Positions 1-5,821 of a stretch of 6,839 bases of DNA are shown piece by piece. How positions within the stretch are numbered: position 1 is the stretch's first letter; every line of letters starts with the position of its first letter. The notes under the pieces are model-generated. The model was not told the origin of the DNA, searched no databases, and worked only from the letters and a program-made list of their open reading frames with translations. This DNA comes from Candidatus Competibacteraceae bacterium (GTDB lineage Bacteria > Pseudomonadota > Gammaproteobacteria > Competibacterales > Competibacteraceae). A program made the position numbers and the translations under genes. Location: positions 1 to 6,839 of the forward strand of contig JAAUQA010000173.1 of assembly GCA_012032855.1 (NCBI GenBank). The letters are read 5' to 3'.

Positions 1-258
1 GCAGGCGTACTTCATCGCATACGCCATGGGCAGCGGATGTTGCGCATGAGCGATGGCGGTATTGAGCAGGACGCCGTCGCAGCCAATCTCCATCGCAAAA
101 CTGACGTCGCTGGCGGTGCCGACGCCGGCGTCGACGATGACCGGATAGTCCGGGTCGCCCTCCTTGAGGTACTCCAAGCAGATCCGCAAGTTGTTCGGGT
201 TGAGAATCCCCTGGCCCGAGCCGATGGGGCTGCCGGCCGGCATGACGCTCGTCGCACC
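1..258 (-). CDS. thiG: Thiazole synthase ThiG, C-terminal part, N-terminus replaced by TolC (partial, runs off left edge)
   Basis: This is the 3' portion of a ThiG, the cytoplasmic enzyme that forms the thiazole phosphate half of thiamine from 1-deoxy-xylulose-5-phosphate, dehydroglycine or glycine-derived imine, and ThiS-thiocarboxylate. About 86 codons are visible. They show family hallmarks in order: a [17 protein letters not shown] loop, then [14 protein letters not shown], then the [12 protein letters not shown] segment, which belong to the phosphate-binding end of the TIM barrel. The first ~140 residues, including the Schiff-base lysine region, are absent. The frame continues upstream, without a stop, into a TolC-like protein. 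GC in positions 1-240 is about 64% by hand count, against 53-58% in the adjoining tolC part. The GSGQGILNP wording and the insert KEGDPDYP look to me more like Bacillus- or Planctomycetes-type ThiG than the usual gammaproteobacterial form; that is from memory. Identification is firm; whether it belongs to this genome is doubtful. Confidence 0.9.
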
Positions 259-262
259 GGCT
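250..262 (-). other. In-frame junction between tolC and thiG
   Basis: Reading on the minus strand, TolC-like residues ([12 protein letters not shown]) pass directly into ThiG-like residues ([10 protein letters not shown]) with no stop or frame change. TolC homologs normally continue with A-G-T-L, and ThiG homologs carry A-G-A/C before the VMP, so the few bases around GCCGGTGCG could come from either parent. Such short shared sequence is what one expects at an assembly misjoin or at an illegitimate recombination point. The GC step coincides with this place. Confidence 0.8.
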
Positions 263-1509
263 TGCTTCAGGCGCAGAAAGTTGATGATGTAATCGTAACG
301 CGACTGGGCGTAATCTCGTTCGGCGGAGAGCAGATCACGTTGGGCATCCAACACATCGACGATAGTGCGGGTGCCTACCTCGAAACCGGCTTCGGTCGCC
401 TCAAGAGAACTCCGATTGGAGACGCGGGCTTGATCGAAGGCTTGGACCCGGCTGATGGCGGTTTCCAAACCCCGATAAGAATCGCGCACTTGGCGTAATA
501 TCTGGCGTTGCAGCCGTTCCAGGTTCTGTTTAGCCGATTCGTATTGATAGGCGGCTTCGCGGGTGCGAGAAACTACGGCGCCGCCCTGATATAGTGGAAT
601 ATTCAATTGCAGCCCGATCACCCCGTCGCTGGTCTCAGTGATTCCAGTGTCCCGATCAGAGTAGCTGGCAGTCAAATCCACGCGGGGATAATGACCAGCC
701 TTCTGAAGATTGACGTTTTCCCGGCTGACTTCTACACCGAAGGCGGCGCTGAGTAATTGCGGATTATTATCCAACGCCAAGCGGACCCACTGTTCGGGAT
801 CTGCCGGGTCCGGCTTATCCAGCGGGCCTTCCTCGCTCAGGTCATTGATGTTTTGATAGGATTCGCCGGTCACTTCGCGTAACGCTTCAACCGCATCAGC
901 TACCGCATTGCGGGCGCTAATTTCGTCGGCGGTCGCCAAATCGAACTGCGCTTGCGCCTCGAACACATCGGTAATGGTAATCAGACCCACTTCAAAACGA
1001 CGCTTGGCCTGCTCCAGTTGCCGGGCAATCGCATTTTTATTGGAGCTGGCGAAGATTAACTCGGCCAAGGCGGAAAGCACGCCGAAATACCGTTCCGTCA
1101 CCCGGACAATCAAGTCTTGTTGAGCCGTCATGAAATCGGCTTCCGCTTGATTGATGACTGATTCGGCTTGGCGTACCCGCACATTGTTGGCCTGGTTAAA
1201 CACCGGTTGGGTGAGATTGAGGCTGTAATTGTGCGAATTGAAAGCGGAGTCCGCACCCGGTATGTTGCTATCGACATTAAAATTGCGATCTACCGTGGCG
1301 CCGGCATCCAGAGTGGGCAACAGCAAAGCGCGGGCCTGAGGACGTGCTTCTTGGTTCGCTTGTCGGTCGGCAGCCGCCGCCCTGAGCTGCGGGTCACTGA
1401 TAACGGCTTGCTGATAGGCTTCCAGAATATCGACGGCCCACCCGGTTTGCAGGTAGGTCGCACTCAGCAAGCCGCACACGAGACGATACTGTTTCAAATA
1501 GCGCATCAT
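259..1509 (-). CDS. tolC: TolC-family outer membrane channel protein, C-terminus replaced by ThiG sequence
   Basis: TolC-type proteins form the trimeric outer-membrane and periplasmic tunnel used by type I secretion and by RND or MFS efflux pumps. About 417 residues are recognisable. An N-terminal signal peptide (hydrophobic stretch [11 protein letters not shown], likely cleaved near GWA|VD) leads into the typical ILEAYQQA start of the mature protein. Two structural repeats follow, each with a NxPVF/NIPLY-type strand ([17 protein letters not shown]), and then the hallmark [16 protein letters not shown] near the end. Two ATG codons lie in tandem (1509 and 1506), and an AGGA stands 8 nt upstream of the first, supporting this start. 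The gene lies 59 nt downstream of a PCMT-type gene on the same strand, an order I recall from other gammaproteobacteria. After LRLKQA the expected TolC tail is missing and ThiG sequence follows in frame. The core fold appears complete apart from the final tens of residues. Confidence 0.93.
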
Positions 1510-1552
1510 TCAGACATTCCTGGTTGGGATCACATGATACGGGTGTGAGAAT

Positions 1553-1565
1553 GCGGCGTTGCCGC
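1553..1565 (-). other. Small hairpin between pcm and tolC
   Basis: A perfect 5-bp GC-only inverted repeat (GCGGC / GCCGC, 3-nt loop) overlies the first bases after the pcm stop codon region, in the 59-nt gap before tolC. No T-run follows on the minus strand, so it is not a complete intrinsic terminator. It might modestly affect readthrough or RNA stability, or be chance. Confidence 0.3.
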
Positions 1566-1568
1566 TCG

Positions 1569-2228
1569 CTAGAATTCGAACGCTCGCGAGGCGCTTGGAT
1601 CAATCAAGGGCGGTAATTCAGTATCGAATAAACTTTGCCGCAGCCAAGTCTGTTCACCGGTACGGGTAATAAGCAGTGCCTCCATAATAGGCGCTGCGCC
1701 TATCACAACAAACAAGCGCCCCCCCAGCGTCAATTGTTGGCGCCAACGTTCGGCCAGCACCGGTAGAGAAGCGGTTACAGCAATCACCTCGTAGCGGTTT
1801 TCGCTCCAGCCTTGGACAGCATTACCGCTTTCGAGTTGAACGTTGGTAAACCCGTGATGTTGTAACTTTGATCGGGCAGCGGCGGTGAATTCGGGAAAAA
1901 TCTCTACGCTCAACACACGCGCACCCAGCCGGGCCAAGCAGGCGCACAGATACCCGCTACCCGTGCCCACTTCTAAAATCGTATCGTTGGGACCTGGATT
2001 CAGCGCTTGTAGCAAACGCCCTTCGACATTCGGATGCATCATCACTTGCCCGTGTCCCAACGGTATCGCCACATCGCTGAACGCAAGATTGCGATAACGG
2101 GAAGGGACAAAATCCTCTCGTGGCGTGTTGGTCATGACCTCCAGCACCCGATCATCCAATACATCCCAGGGTCGGATTTGCTGTTCGATCATATTAAAGC
2201 GGGCTTGTTCGATATCGACTTCGCTCAT
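1569..2228 (-). CDS. PCMT-family methyltransferase (protein-L-isoaspartate O-methyltransferase-like)
   Basis: A 219-residue cytoplasmic protein of the PCMT family of SAM-dependent methyltransferases, which repair isoaspartyl residues in aged proteins. The N-terminal helix (MIEQQIRPWDVLDDRVLEVM) and NTPREDFVP match the family. Motif I, the SAM-binding glycine loop, is ILEVGTGSGY at about residues 84-93. The acidic end of strand 2 is VLSVEIFPE, and GGRLFVVIG is near the end. Classical PCMTs have GxGQTISxP in the active-site loop; here residues 58-66 read GHGQVMMHP, so the usual Thr-Ile-Ser is absent. I recall tolC-linked PCMT paralogs with similar replacement, so it may be a distinct subfamily with another substrate or activity. 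The ATG at 2228 starts the conserved N-terminus, although no good Shine-Dalgarno precedes it. It is the first gene of an apparent pcm-tolC unit with a promoter at 2296-2304. I am sure of the family, not of isoaspartyl repair. Confidence 0.88.
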   Translation of the reverse strand: MSEVDIEQARFNMIEQQIRPWDVLDDRVLEVMTNTPREDFVPSRYRNLAFSDVAIPLGHGQVMMHPNVEGRLLQALNPGPNDTILEVGTGSGYLCACLARLGARVLSVEIFPEFTAAARSKLQHHGFTNVQLESGNAVQGWSENRYEVIAVTASLPVLAERWRQQLTLGGRLFVVIGAAPIMEALLITRTGEQTWLRQSLFDTELPPLIDPSASRAFEF

Positions 2229-2295
2229 GGCGGGACTTACATCAAAGTGGTGAAGAATTAGGTGCGAATGCGATTAAACCGGGTTTGCGGGGCGC

Positions 2296-2304
2296 ATTGT
2301 AACA
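2296..2304 (-). promoter_or_regulatory. Candidate extended -10 promoter for pcm-tolC
   Basis: On the minus strand the bases read TGTTACAAT, an extended -10 (TGn followed by TACAAT, 5 of 6 to the sigma-70 consensus). The possible -35 (TCAAGA, 17 nt upstream) is weak, as is common for extended -10 promoters. It would start transcription near 2289, about 60 nt before the pcm start. Confidence 0.45.
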
Positions 2305-2358
2305 TACCGGGACAGTTTTCTTGAGCGATTTAGGATAGTTGTTGATTAATGAATATCT

Positions 2359-2386
2359 TGTATATAAACGATGGATTTGATATAAA
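2359..2386 (+). promoter_or_regulatory. Candidate promoter for rpmB-rpmG
   Basis: TTGTAT (2359-2364), 16 nt, then TATAAA (2381-2386) preceded by TGA, giving an extended -10. A second overlapping pair, TTGTTG (2339-2344) and TATAAA (2363-2368) with 18-nt spacing, is also present. This AT-rich block sits just upstream of the ribosomal protein operon and is the only evident promoter-like stretch there. Confidence 0.45.
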
Positions 2387-2416
2387 AATCGATTAAATTA
2401 AATTTCATCATCGGCC

Positions 2417-2429
2417 AGGGGGTATACCC
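2417..2429 (+). promoter_or_regulatory. rpmB ribosome binding site within a small palindrome
   Basis: AGGGGG (2417-2422) lies 8 nt before the rpmB ATG. Its last three G residues belong to a perfect palindrome GGGTATACCC (2420-2429). The site fixes the rpmB start. The palindrome could form only a very weak hairpin, so any role in translation control is speculative. Confidence 0.5.
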
Positions 2430-2430
2430 G

Positions 2431-2666
2431 ATGTCCAGAGTCTGCCAAGTGACCGGCAAGCGTCCAGCCACCGGTAATAATGTGTCCCATGCGCACAATA
2501 AAACCCGTCGCCGGTTTTTGCCGAATCTACACACCCATCGGTTTTGGGTCGAAACTGAAAAGCGTTTTGTGAAACTGCGCTTGACCACCAAAGGCATGCG
2601 CATCATCGATAAAAAGGTATCGATACCGTGCTGACGGAACTGCGTGCCCGTGGCGAAAAAGTCTGA
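2431..2666 (+). pseudogene. rpmB: 50S ribosomal protein L28, frameshifted near the 3' end
   Basis: Large-subunit protein L28. Residues 1-62 are textbook bacterial L28: [12 protein letters not shown] at the start, the [15 protein letters not shown] block, then KGMRIIDKK. At 2611-2615 there is a run of five A where the family needs six (GAT AAA AAA GGT). As written, the frame shifts into VSIPC and stops at 2632-2634, giving 67 residues. With one more A the frame continues [16 protein letters not shown] to a TGA at 2664-2666, exactly the usual 78-residue length, and the 236-nt span becomes a whole number of codons. The gene is otherwise undamaged and stands in its normal operon 12 nt ahead of rpmG. 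A homopolymer undercall is therefore much more likely than real loss; ribosomal slippage on AAA AAG is a remote alternative. Confidence 0.95.
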
Positions 2667-2678
2667 GGAGTTACCATC

Positions 2679-2834
2679 ATGCGTGATAAGATCAAGCTGA
2701 TCTCTACCGCCGGAACAGGCCATTTTTATACCACCACGAAGAACAAACGTACCACGCCGGGCAAATTGGAATTCAGGAAGTTCGACCCTAAGGTGCGCAA
2801 ACATGTTCTTTACAAAGAGGGTAAGATTAAATAA
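2679..2834 (+). CDS. rpmG: 50S ribosomal protein L33
   Basis: A 51-residue large-subunit protein L33, the usual length. The sequence starts [17 protein letters not shown], continues [20 protein letters not shown] and ends VLYKEGKIK, all characteristic. It has none of the zinc-binding cysteine pairs found in the C+ form of L33, so it is the zinc-free type. A strong AGGAG (2666-2670), overlapping the last base of the rpmB stop codon, lies 8 nt before the ATG. This suggests coupled translation of rpmB and rpmG. The gene is followed after about 20 nt by a hairpin terminator. Confidence 0.97.
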   Translation: MRDKIKLISTAGTGHFYTTTKNKRTTPGKLEFRKFDPKVRKHVLYKEGKIK

Positions 2835-2854
2835 CCGGATCAATATTGCCGGAC

Positions 2855-2889
2855 CCAATAAAAAACCCGCTCAAGGCGGTTTTTATTGG
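2855..2889. terminator. Bidirectional intrinsic terminator between rpmG and the desaturase gene
   Basis: An inverted repeat begins CCAATAAAAA and ends TTTTTATTGG, with a GC core ACC-C-GC / GC-GGT around a TCAAG loop (one C bulged). The core is followed by a T-run on the plus strand and, because of the flanking A-run, also on the minus strand. It lies between two convergent genes, 20 nt after rpmG and 7 nt after the desaturase stop, so it can serve both. Confidence 0.85.
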
Positions 2890-2896
2890 CATCGTC

Positions 2897-4072
2897 TCAG
2901 ACAGCGCGTAACGAATAACTGCGCAGCGACTGGGCGAAATCTTGTAAATATTTGATCCCGCTAGCCTCTGCTTCTACGCACCATTCCTGTAAGGCAGCCA
3001 GTAATTTTTCGTGACTGACCGTGGTGCGCCCCCAAATGGCTTGTAAGCGGGCCCGGAACTCATAGACCGTGCGTAGGGATTGGCTGGCTTTCAGGGCAGA
3101 CTGCAAACGGTCCCGCTCTTGCGGAGCCAGTAGGGTATCTTCTCGAAGCAAGACTGCACGCGCGCGCTTGAGAAAATGACGACGGGAGGCATCGGCTTTG
3201 CGCGCCTCTTCTCTGAGTACCGGGACTAACACATGGCGACCGAAATCAGCCATCACATGCAAGCGATTCAACACCACAGCGCGCACGGTATCCAGGTCCA
3301 CGACCTGTTTGTCGGCTACTCGTTGCGGTGTAGGGGCAAGCTTTTTAACCCGCGCCAGCCCCAGGCTTTGCAGCCAACAGATATGGAACCAGCCCCAGTC
3401 GAATTCCCACCACTTGTTGGATAATTTGGCAGAACTCGGAAAAGCATGATGATTATTATGCAGTTCCTCACCACCGATAAAGATACCCCAGGGTAAGATA
3501 TTGGCCGAAGCATCCTGAGTTTCGTAGTTGCGATAACCCCAAAAGTGCCCGATCCCATTGATCACGCCGGCGGCCCAGAAGGGAATCCACAGCATCTGCA
3601 CGGCCCAGACCGTTAAACCGAGCGCACCGAACAAGAAGACATCAATGATCAGCAACAGGCTAACGCCAAGAATGTGGTGCGGCGTATACAGTTTGCGCTC
3701 TATCCAATCATCCGGCGTGTTATGCCCGTAGCGCTCCAGCGTTTCCTGATTCAAGGATTCCGTCCGGTACAACTCGGCACCATTGAGCATGACCTTATCT
3801 AGGCCTAGCACTTGGGGGCTGTGGGGATCGTCTGTCGTTTCACACTTAGCGTGATGCTTGCGATGAATGGCGACCCATTCCTTGGTCACCATGCCGGTGG
3901 TCAGCCACAACCAGAATCGGAAGAAATGACTGACCGCCGGATGTAATTCCACAGCACGATGCGCTTGTGCGCGGTGCAGGAACACGGTGACCGAAATAAT
4001 CGTGATGTGGGTCAGTAATAAGGTGGTGAGAATCACCCCCCATATCGATAGGTCCAAAAGACCATTGAACAT
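2897..4072 (-). CDS. Membrane acyl-CoA/acyl-lipid desaturase, DesB-like (delta-9 type), with C-terminal extension
   Basis: A membrane-bound di-iron fatty acid desaturase that introduces a double bond into saturated acyl chains, adjusting membrane fluidity. With the ATG at 4072 it has 391 residues. The three histidine boxes are HRAQAH (33-38), HRKHH (70-74) and HNNHH (205-209), with hydrophobic segments at about 10-32, 49-60, 134-160 and 162-177. These match the Pseudomonas DesB type, including the long insert around GAELYR and DDWIERKLY. The open frame extends up to a GTG at 4150, but the extra 26 residues are hydrophilic and unlike homologs, which begin near MFNGLLDLS, so I choose 4072; neither start has a clear Shine-Dalgarno. 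Residues ~290-391 form a helical, charged domain resembling the tail of ISL3-type transposases. The gene faces rpmG across a shared terminator and has its own likely promoter at 4202-4230. Confidence 0.92.
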   Translation of the reverse strand: MFNGLLDLSIWGVILTTLLLTHITIISVTVFLHRAQAHRAVELHPAVSHFFRFWLWLTTGMVTKEWVAIHRKHHAKCETTDDPHSPQVLGLDKVMLNGAELYRTESLNQETLERYGHNTPDDWIERKLYTPHHILGVSLLLIIDVFLFGALGLTVWAVQMLWIPFWAAGVINGIGHFWGYRNYETQDASANILPWGIFIGGEELHNNHHAFPSSAKLSNKWWEFDWGWFHICWLQSLGLARVKKLAPTPQRVADKQVVDLDTVRAVVLNRLHVMADFGRHVLVPVLREEARKADASRRHFLKRARAVLLREDTLLAPQERDRLQSALKASQSLRTVYEFRARLQAIWGRTTVSHEKLLAALQEWCVEAEASGIKYLQDFAQSLRSYSLRAV

Positions 4073-4201
4073 AAATGAAGATACCCCGGGTGGTAGTGAT
4101 TTGGTTTTGGTGTGTTGCCCGTTTCCGCTCCTGAAGATAGGAATGAGCACACCGCAACACTATTGAATTATGTTAAGGCAATCGCCTAAATAAGTGCCAA
4201 A

Positions 4202-4230
4202 ACTATAAAACATAATGGTGCGATCGTCCA
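4202..4230 (-). promoter_or_regulatory. Candidate sigma-70 promoter for the desaturase gene
   Basis: On the minus strand TGGACG (4225-4230; 4 of 6 to TTGACA) is followed after 17 nt by TATAGT (4202-4207; 5 of 6 to TATAAT). Transcription would begin near 4195, leaving a leader of about 120 nt before the ATG at 4072. The promoter lies downstream of the cyclic-nucleotide gene's stop codon, so the desaturase can be expressed independently of it. Confidence 0.45.
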
Positions 4231-4257
4231 TGTCGGCAGAACTTAAGACATTCAAAA

Positions 4258-4772
4258 CTAGATCTTATTCTGTTGCACCAGTTGTGTGCGCACATAGTCC
4301 AGCTCTTTTTGCGCGACAACCAATTCTTCGTTGGCTAACTTCAATCGCTCAGCGATAACTTTGGCGAGCACACTGTACAATACCGCATAACAGGCATTGC
4401 GTTCTTCGCTGGACAGCTTGTTCAGAAAGGCTAAGCTGATGGCCAAGCACCAGCTTTTTTCAACCGCAATCACTGCAGCCGAGCGGGCTTCACCATCCAG
4501 CATCGACAGTTCGCCAAAAAGCTCGCCCGCGTCTTCAAGGGTTGCTATCCAGGTTTTGTTTTTGACTACTTTTATTTTGCCGCTCAGCAAGATAAACATT
4601 TTGTCATCGAAACCACCCTCAGCAATAATAATCTCATCGGGCTCGTAAATAATCATTTTGCTGGCGTTGAGCAACTCTTTGAGATGATCATCGCCAAATG
4701 ATTCCAGGAATGGGATTTTCGGAAATTATCGAGTGAGCCGACCAACTCGGAGCCGGTCTTATGAACTTTCAT
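4258..4772 (-). pseudogene. Stand-alone cyclic nucleotide-binding domain protein, frameshifted near the 5' end
   Basis: A small cNMP-binding (CRP-like) domain protein without a DNA-binding domain. From the ATG at 4772, preceded by AAGGGTGA, the frame reads MKVHKTGSELVGSLDNFRK and then shifts. In the next frame it continues IPFLESFGDDHLKELLNAS into the well-conserved domain. The loss is one base in the A4 run (T4 at 4716-4719 on the plus strand); five would restore a 171-residue protein. The phosphate-binding cassette FGELSMLDGEARSAAV keeps the Glu (E88) and Arg-Ser (R97, S98) that contact cyclic nucleotides in CRP and PKA, so binding of cAMP or cGMP is plausible. The last ~35 residues (AERLKLANEELVVAQKELDY) look like a coiled coil, suggesting dimerisation or partner binding. 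It lies upstream of the desaturase and is divergent from mutM. Its role is unknown. A sequencing indel is likelier than decay. Confidence 0.85.
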
Positions 4773-4830
4773 GTCAGTCACCCTTGGTGCTTATTGTTGG
4801 AGCTGAACAGGTGCGCGGTTTTTAGTACCC

Positions 4831-4840
4831 TAATCGATTA
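4831..4840. repeat. Perfect 10-bp palindrome in the divergent cNMP-gene/mutM intergenic region
   Basis: TAATCGATTA is its own reverse complement and lies roughly midway in the 103-nt gap between the divergent starts at 4772 and 4876. It could be an operator half-way between two promoters, but AT-rich palindromes of this length arise by chance. I found no convincing -35/-10 pair for mutM; the best (TTGGAG 4797-4802, TTTAGT 4821-4826) is poor. Confidence 0.25.
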
Positions 4841-4875
4841 ACAGGTCCGTCTCCGAACGCCGACAGTTCGCCATC

Positions 4876-5694
4876 ATGCCCGAATTACCTGAAGTTGAAA
4901 CGACCCGTCGTAGTATAGCGCCTCATCTCATGCAGCAGCGCATCGTCCGGGTGATTGTGCGAGAACGCCGCTTCCGCTGGCCTATCGAGCCGGATTTGGA
5001 GAGCAAGTTGACCGGGCAGTTGATTCAAGCTGTGGAGCGGCGCGCCAAATACTTGCTGTTACGCCTGACCCGAGGGACTGTGCCTATTGCACTCTCGGCA
5101 TGGTCCGGCAGTCTCCGCGTATTGCGCTGTGGCACGGCGGTTAATAAGCACGATCACGTCGACCTTGAACTGGGCAACGGATTTTGTTTGCGATTTACCG
5201 ATCCGCGCCGTTTCGGCACACTGCTCTGGACCGATGATTTACCGGCTCGGCATCGGTTATTAAACCATCTAGGACCCGAGCCGCTGGCCGACGAGTTTAC
5301 CGCTGACTACCTTTACACTGCAGCACGGGAGCGTAGGATCGCTGTCAAACCGTTCATCATGGACGGCCATATTGTGGTGGGAGTAGGCAATATTTATGCT
5401 AACGAAGCGCTATTTTTAGCCGGCATCCATCCGCTACGAGCCGCCGGACGCCTCTCCAAAAAGCGTTATGAAAGATTGGTGCAAGCCATCCGTGAGGTAC
5501 TGGAAGAAGCGATCGCTCAGGGCGGAACAACGTTGCGGGATTTCACCAGCGGCAGTGGTGAACCCGGTTATTTCCAGCAACACTTGCGGGTCTATGGGCG
5601 CGATCGCCAACCCTGCCGACACTGCGGTGATCCGATCCGGGTGAGTCGTCTGGGACAGCGCGCTACGTATTATTGCAACCGCTGTCAGCGTTGA
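4876..5694 (+). CDS. mutM: Formamidopyrimidine-DNA glycosylase (Fpg/MutM)
   Basis: A bifunctional base-excision repair enzyme that removes 8-oxoguanine and formamidopyrimidines and then nicks the abasic site. The 272 residues match the family in length and content. PELPEVE follows the initiator Met, with the catalytic N-terminal Pro2 and Glu3. Lys58 (RRAKYLLL) corresponds to E. coli Lys57, and KHDHVDL and TDPRRFG (Arg112, Phe113, lesion-strand contacts) are present. [13 protein letters not shown] is the helix-two-turn-helix, and the C-terminal zinc finger has Cys247, Cys250, Cys267 and Cys270. One segment is abnormal: residues 71-76 read IALSAW where the family has IHLGM, so the void-filling Met is missing. 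The underlying DNA looks as if three single bases had been inserted (about 5089, 5093 and 5103), restoring frame with one extra codon. The start is set by the conserved PELPEVE; the Shine-Dalgarno is weak. Confidence 0.97.
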   Translation: MPELPEVETTRRSIAPHLMQQRIVRVIVRERRFRWPIEPDLESKLTGQLIQAVERRAKYLLLRLTRGTVPIALSAWSGSLRVLRCGTAVNKHDHVDLELGNGFCLRFTDPRRFGTLLWTDDLPARHRLLNHLGPEPLADEFTADYLYTAARERRIAVKPFIMDGHIVVGVGNIYANEALFLAGIHPLRAAGRLSKKRYERLVQAIREVLEEAIAQGGTTLRDFTSGSGEPGYFQQHLRVYGRDRQPCRHCGDPIRVSRLGQRATYYCNRCQR

Positions 5695-5752
5695 CTATGC
5701 AACCGCATCCATCCGGTATAAGTTTTGCTTGATGAAGCAGTGTACCAATTGT

Positions 5753-5761
5753 TGATATAAT
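5753..5761 (+). promoter_or_regulatory. Extended -10 promoter for cysE-iscS
   Basis: TGATATAAT is a perfect TATAAT preceded by the extended -10 TGn. No good -35 hexamer lies 16-18 nt upstream, which an extended -10 can tolerate. Expected start of transcription is near 5768, giving a ~54-nt leader to the cysE ATG. Confidence 0.6.
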
Positions 5762-5771
5762 CACTCGGAAA

Positions 5772-5782
5772 TTGACCGTCAA
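5772..5782. repeat. Inverted repeat just downstream of the cysE promoter
   Basis: TTGAC-C-GTCAA is a perfect 5+5 inverted repeat with a 1-nt centre, starting about 11 nt after the -10 box, close to the predicted transcription start. A repressor site here would fit the position. I cannot match it to a known motif, including the IscR sites I know, so the role is open. Confidence 0.25.
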
Positions 5783-5821
5783 GAGCGGTTCCTATTCCAT
5801 CCAGCGACTCGAATCAGCACT

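Noticed and set aside
37..498. Plus-strand open frame of 153 codons across the thiG/tolC region
   Set aside because: It is the antisense shadow of the tolC-thiG frame, which has clear homology; no ribosome binding site or recognisable domain.
1168..1548. Plus-strand open frame of 126 codons
   Set aside because: It lies antisense to the N-terminal half of tolC and has no recognisable family.
2346..2858. Minus-strand open frame of 170 codons
   Set aside because: It runs antisense over rpmB and rpmG, both certain genes, and crosses the rpmG terminator region and the rpmB promoter.
3846..4160. Minus-strand 104-codon frame beside the desaturase start
   Set aside because: It overlaps the desaturase in another frame and its product is low-complexity translation of the same histidine-box DNA.
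4174..4189. Short inverted repeat GGC-AATC-GCC in the desaturase leader as a possible RNA regulator
   Set aside because: The stem is only four base pairs with no supporting structure; not distinguishable from chance.
5509..5607. Two GCGATCGC octamers in mutM, recalling the cyanobacterial HIP1 repeat
   Set aside because: Only two copies inside coding sequence and all genes look proteobacterial; expected by chance.
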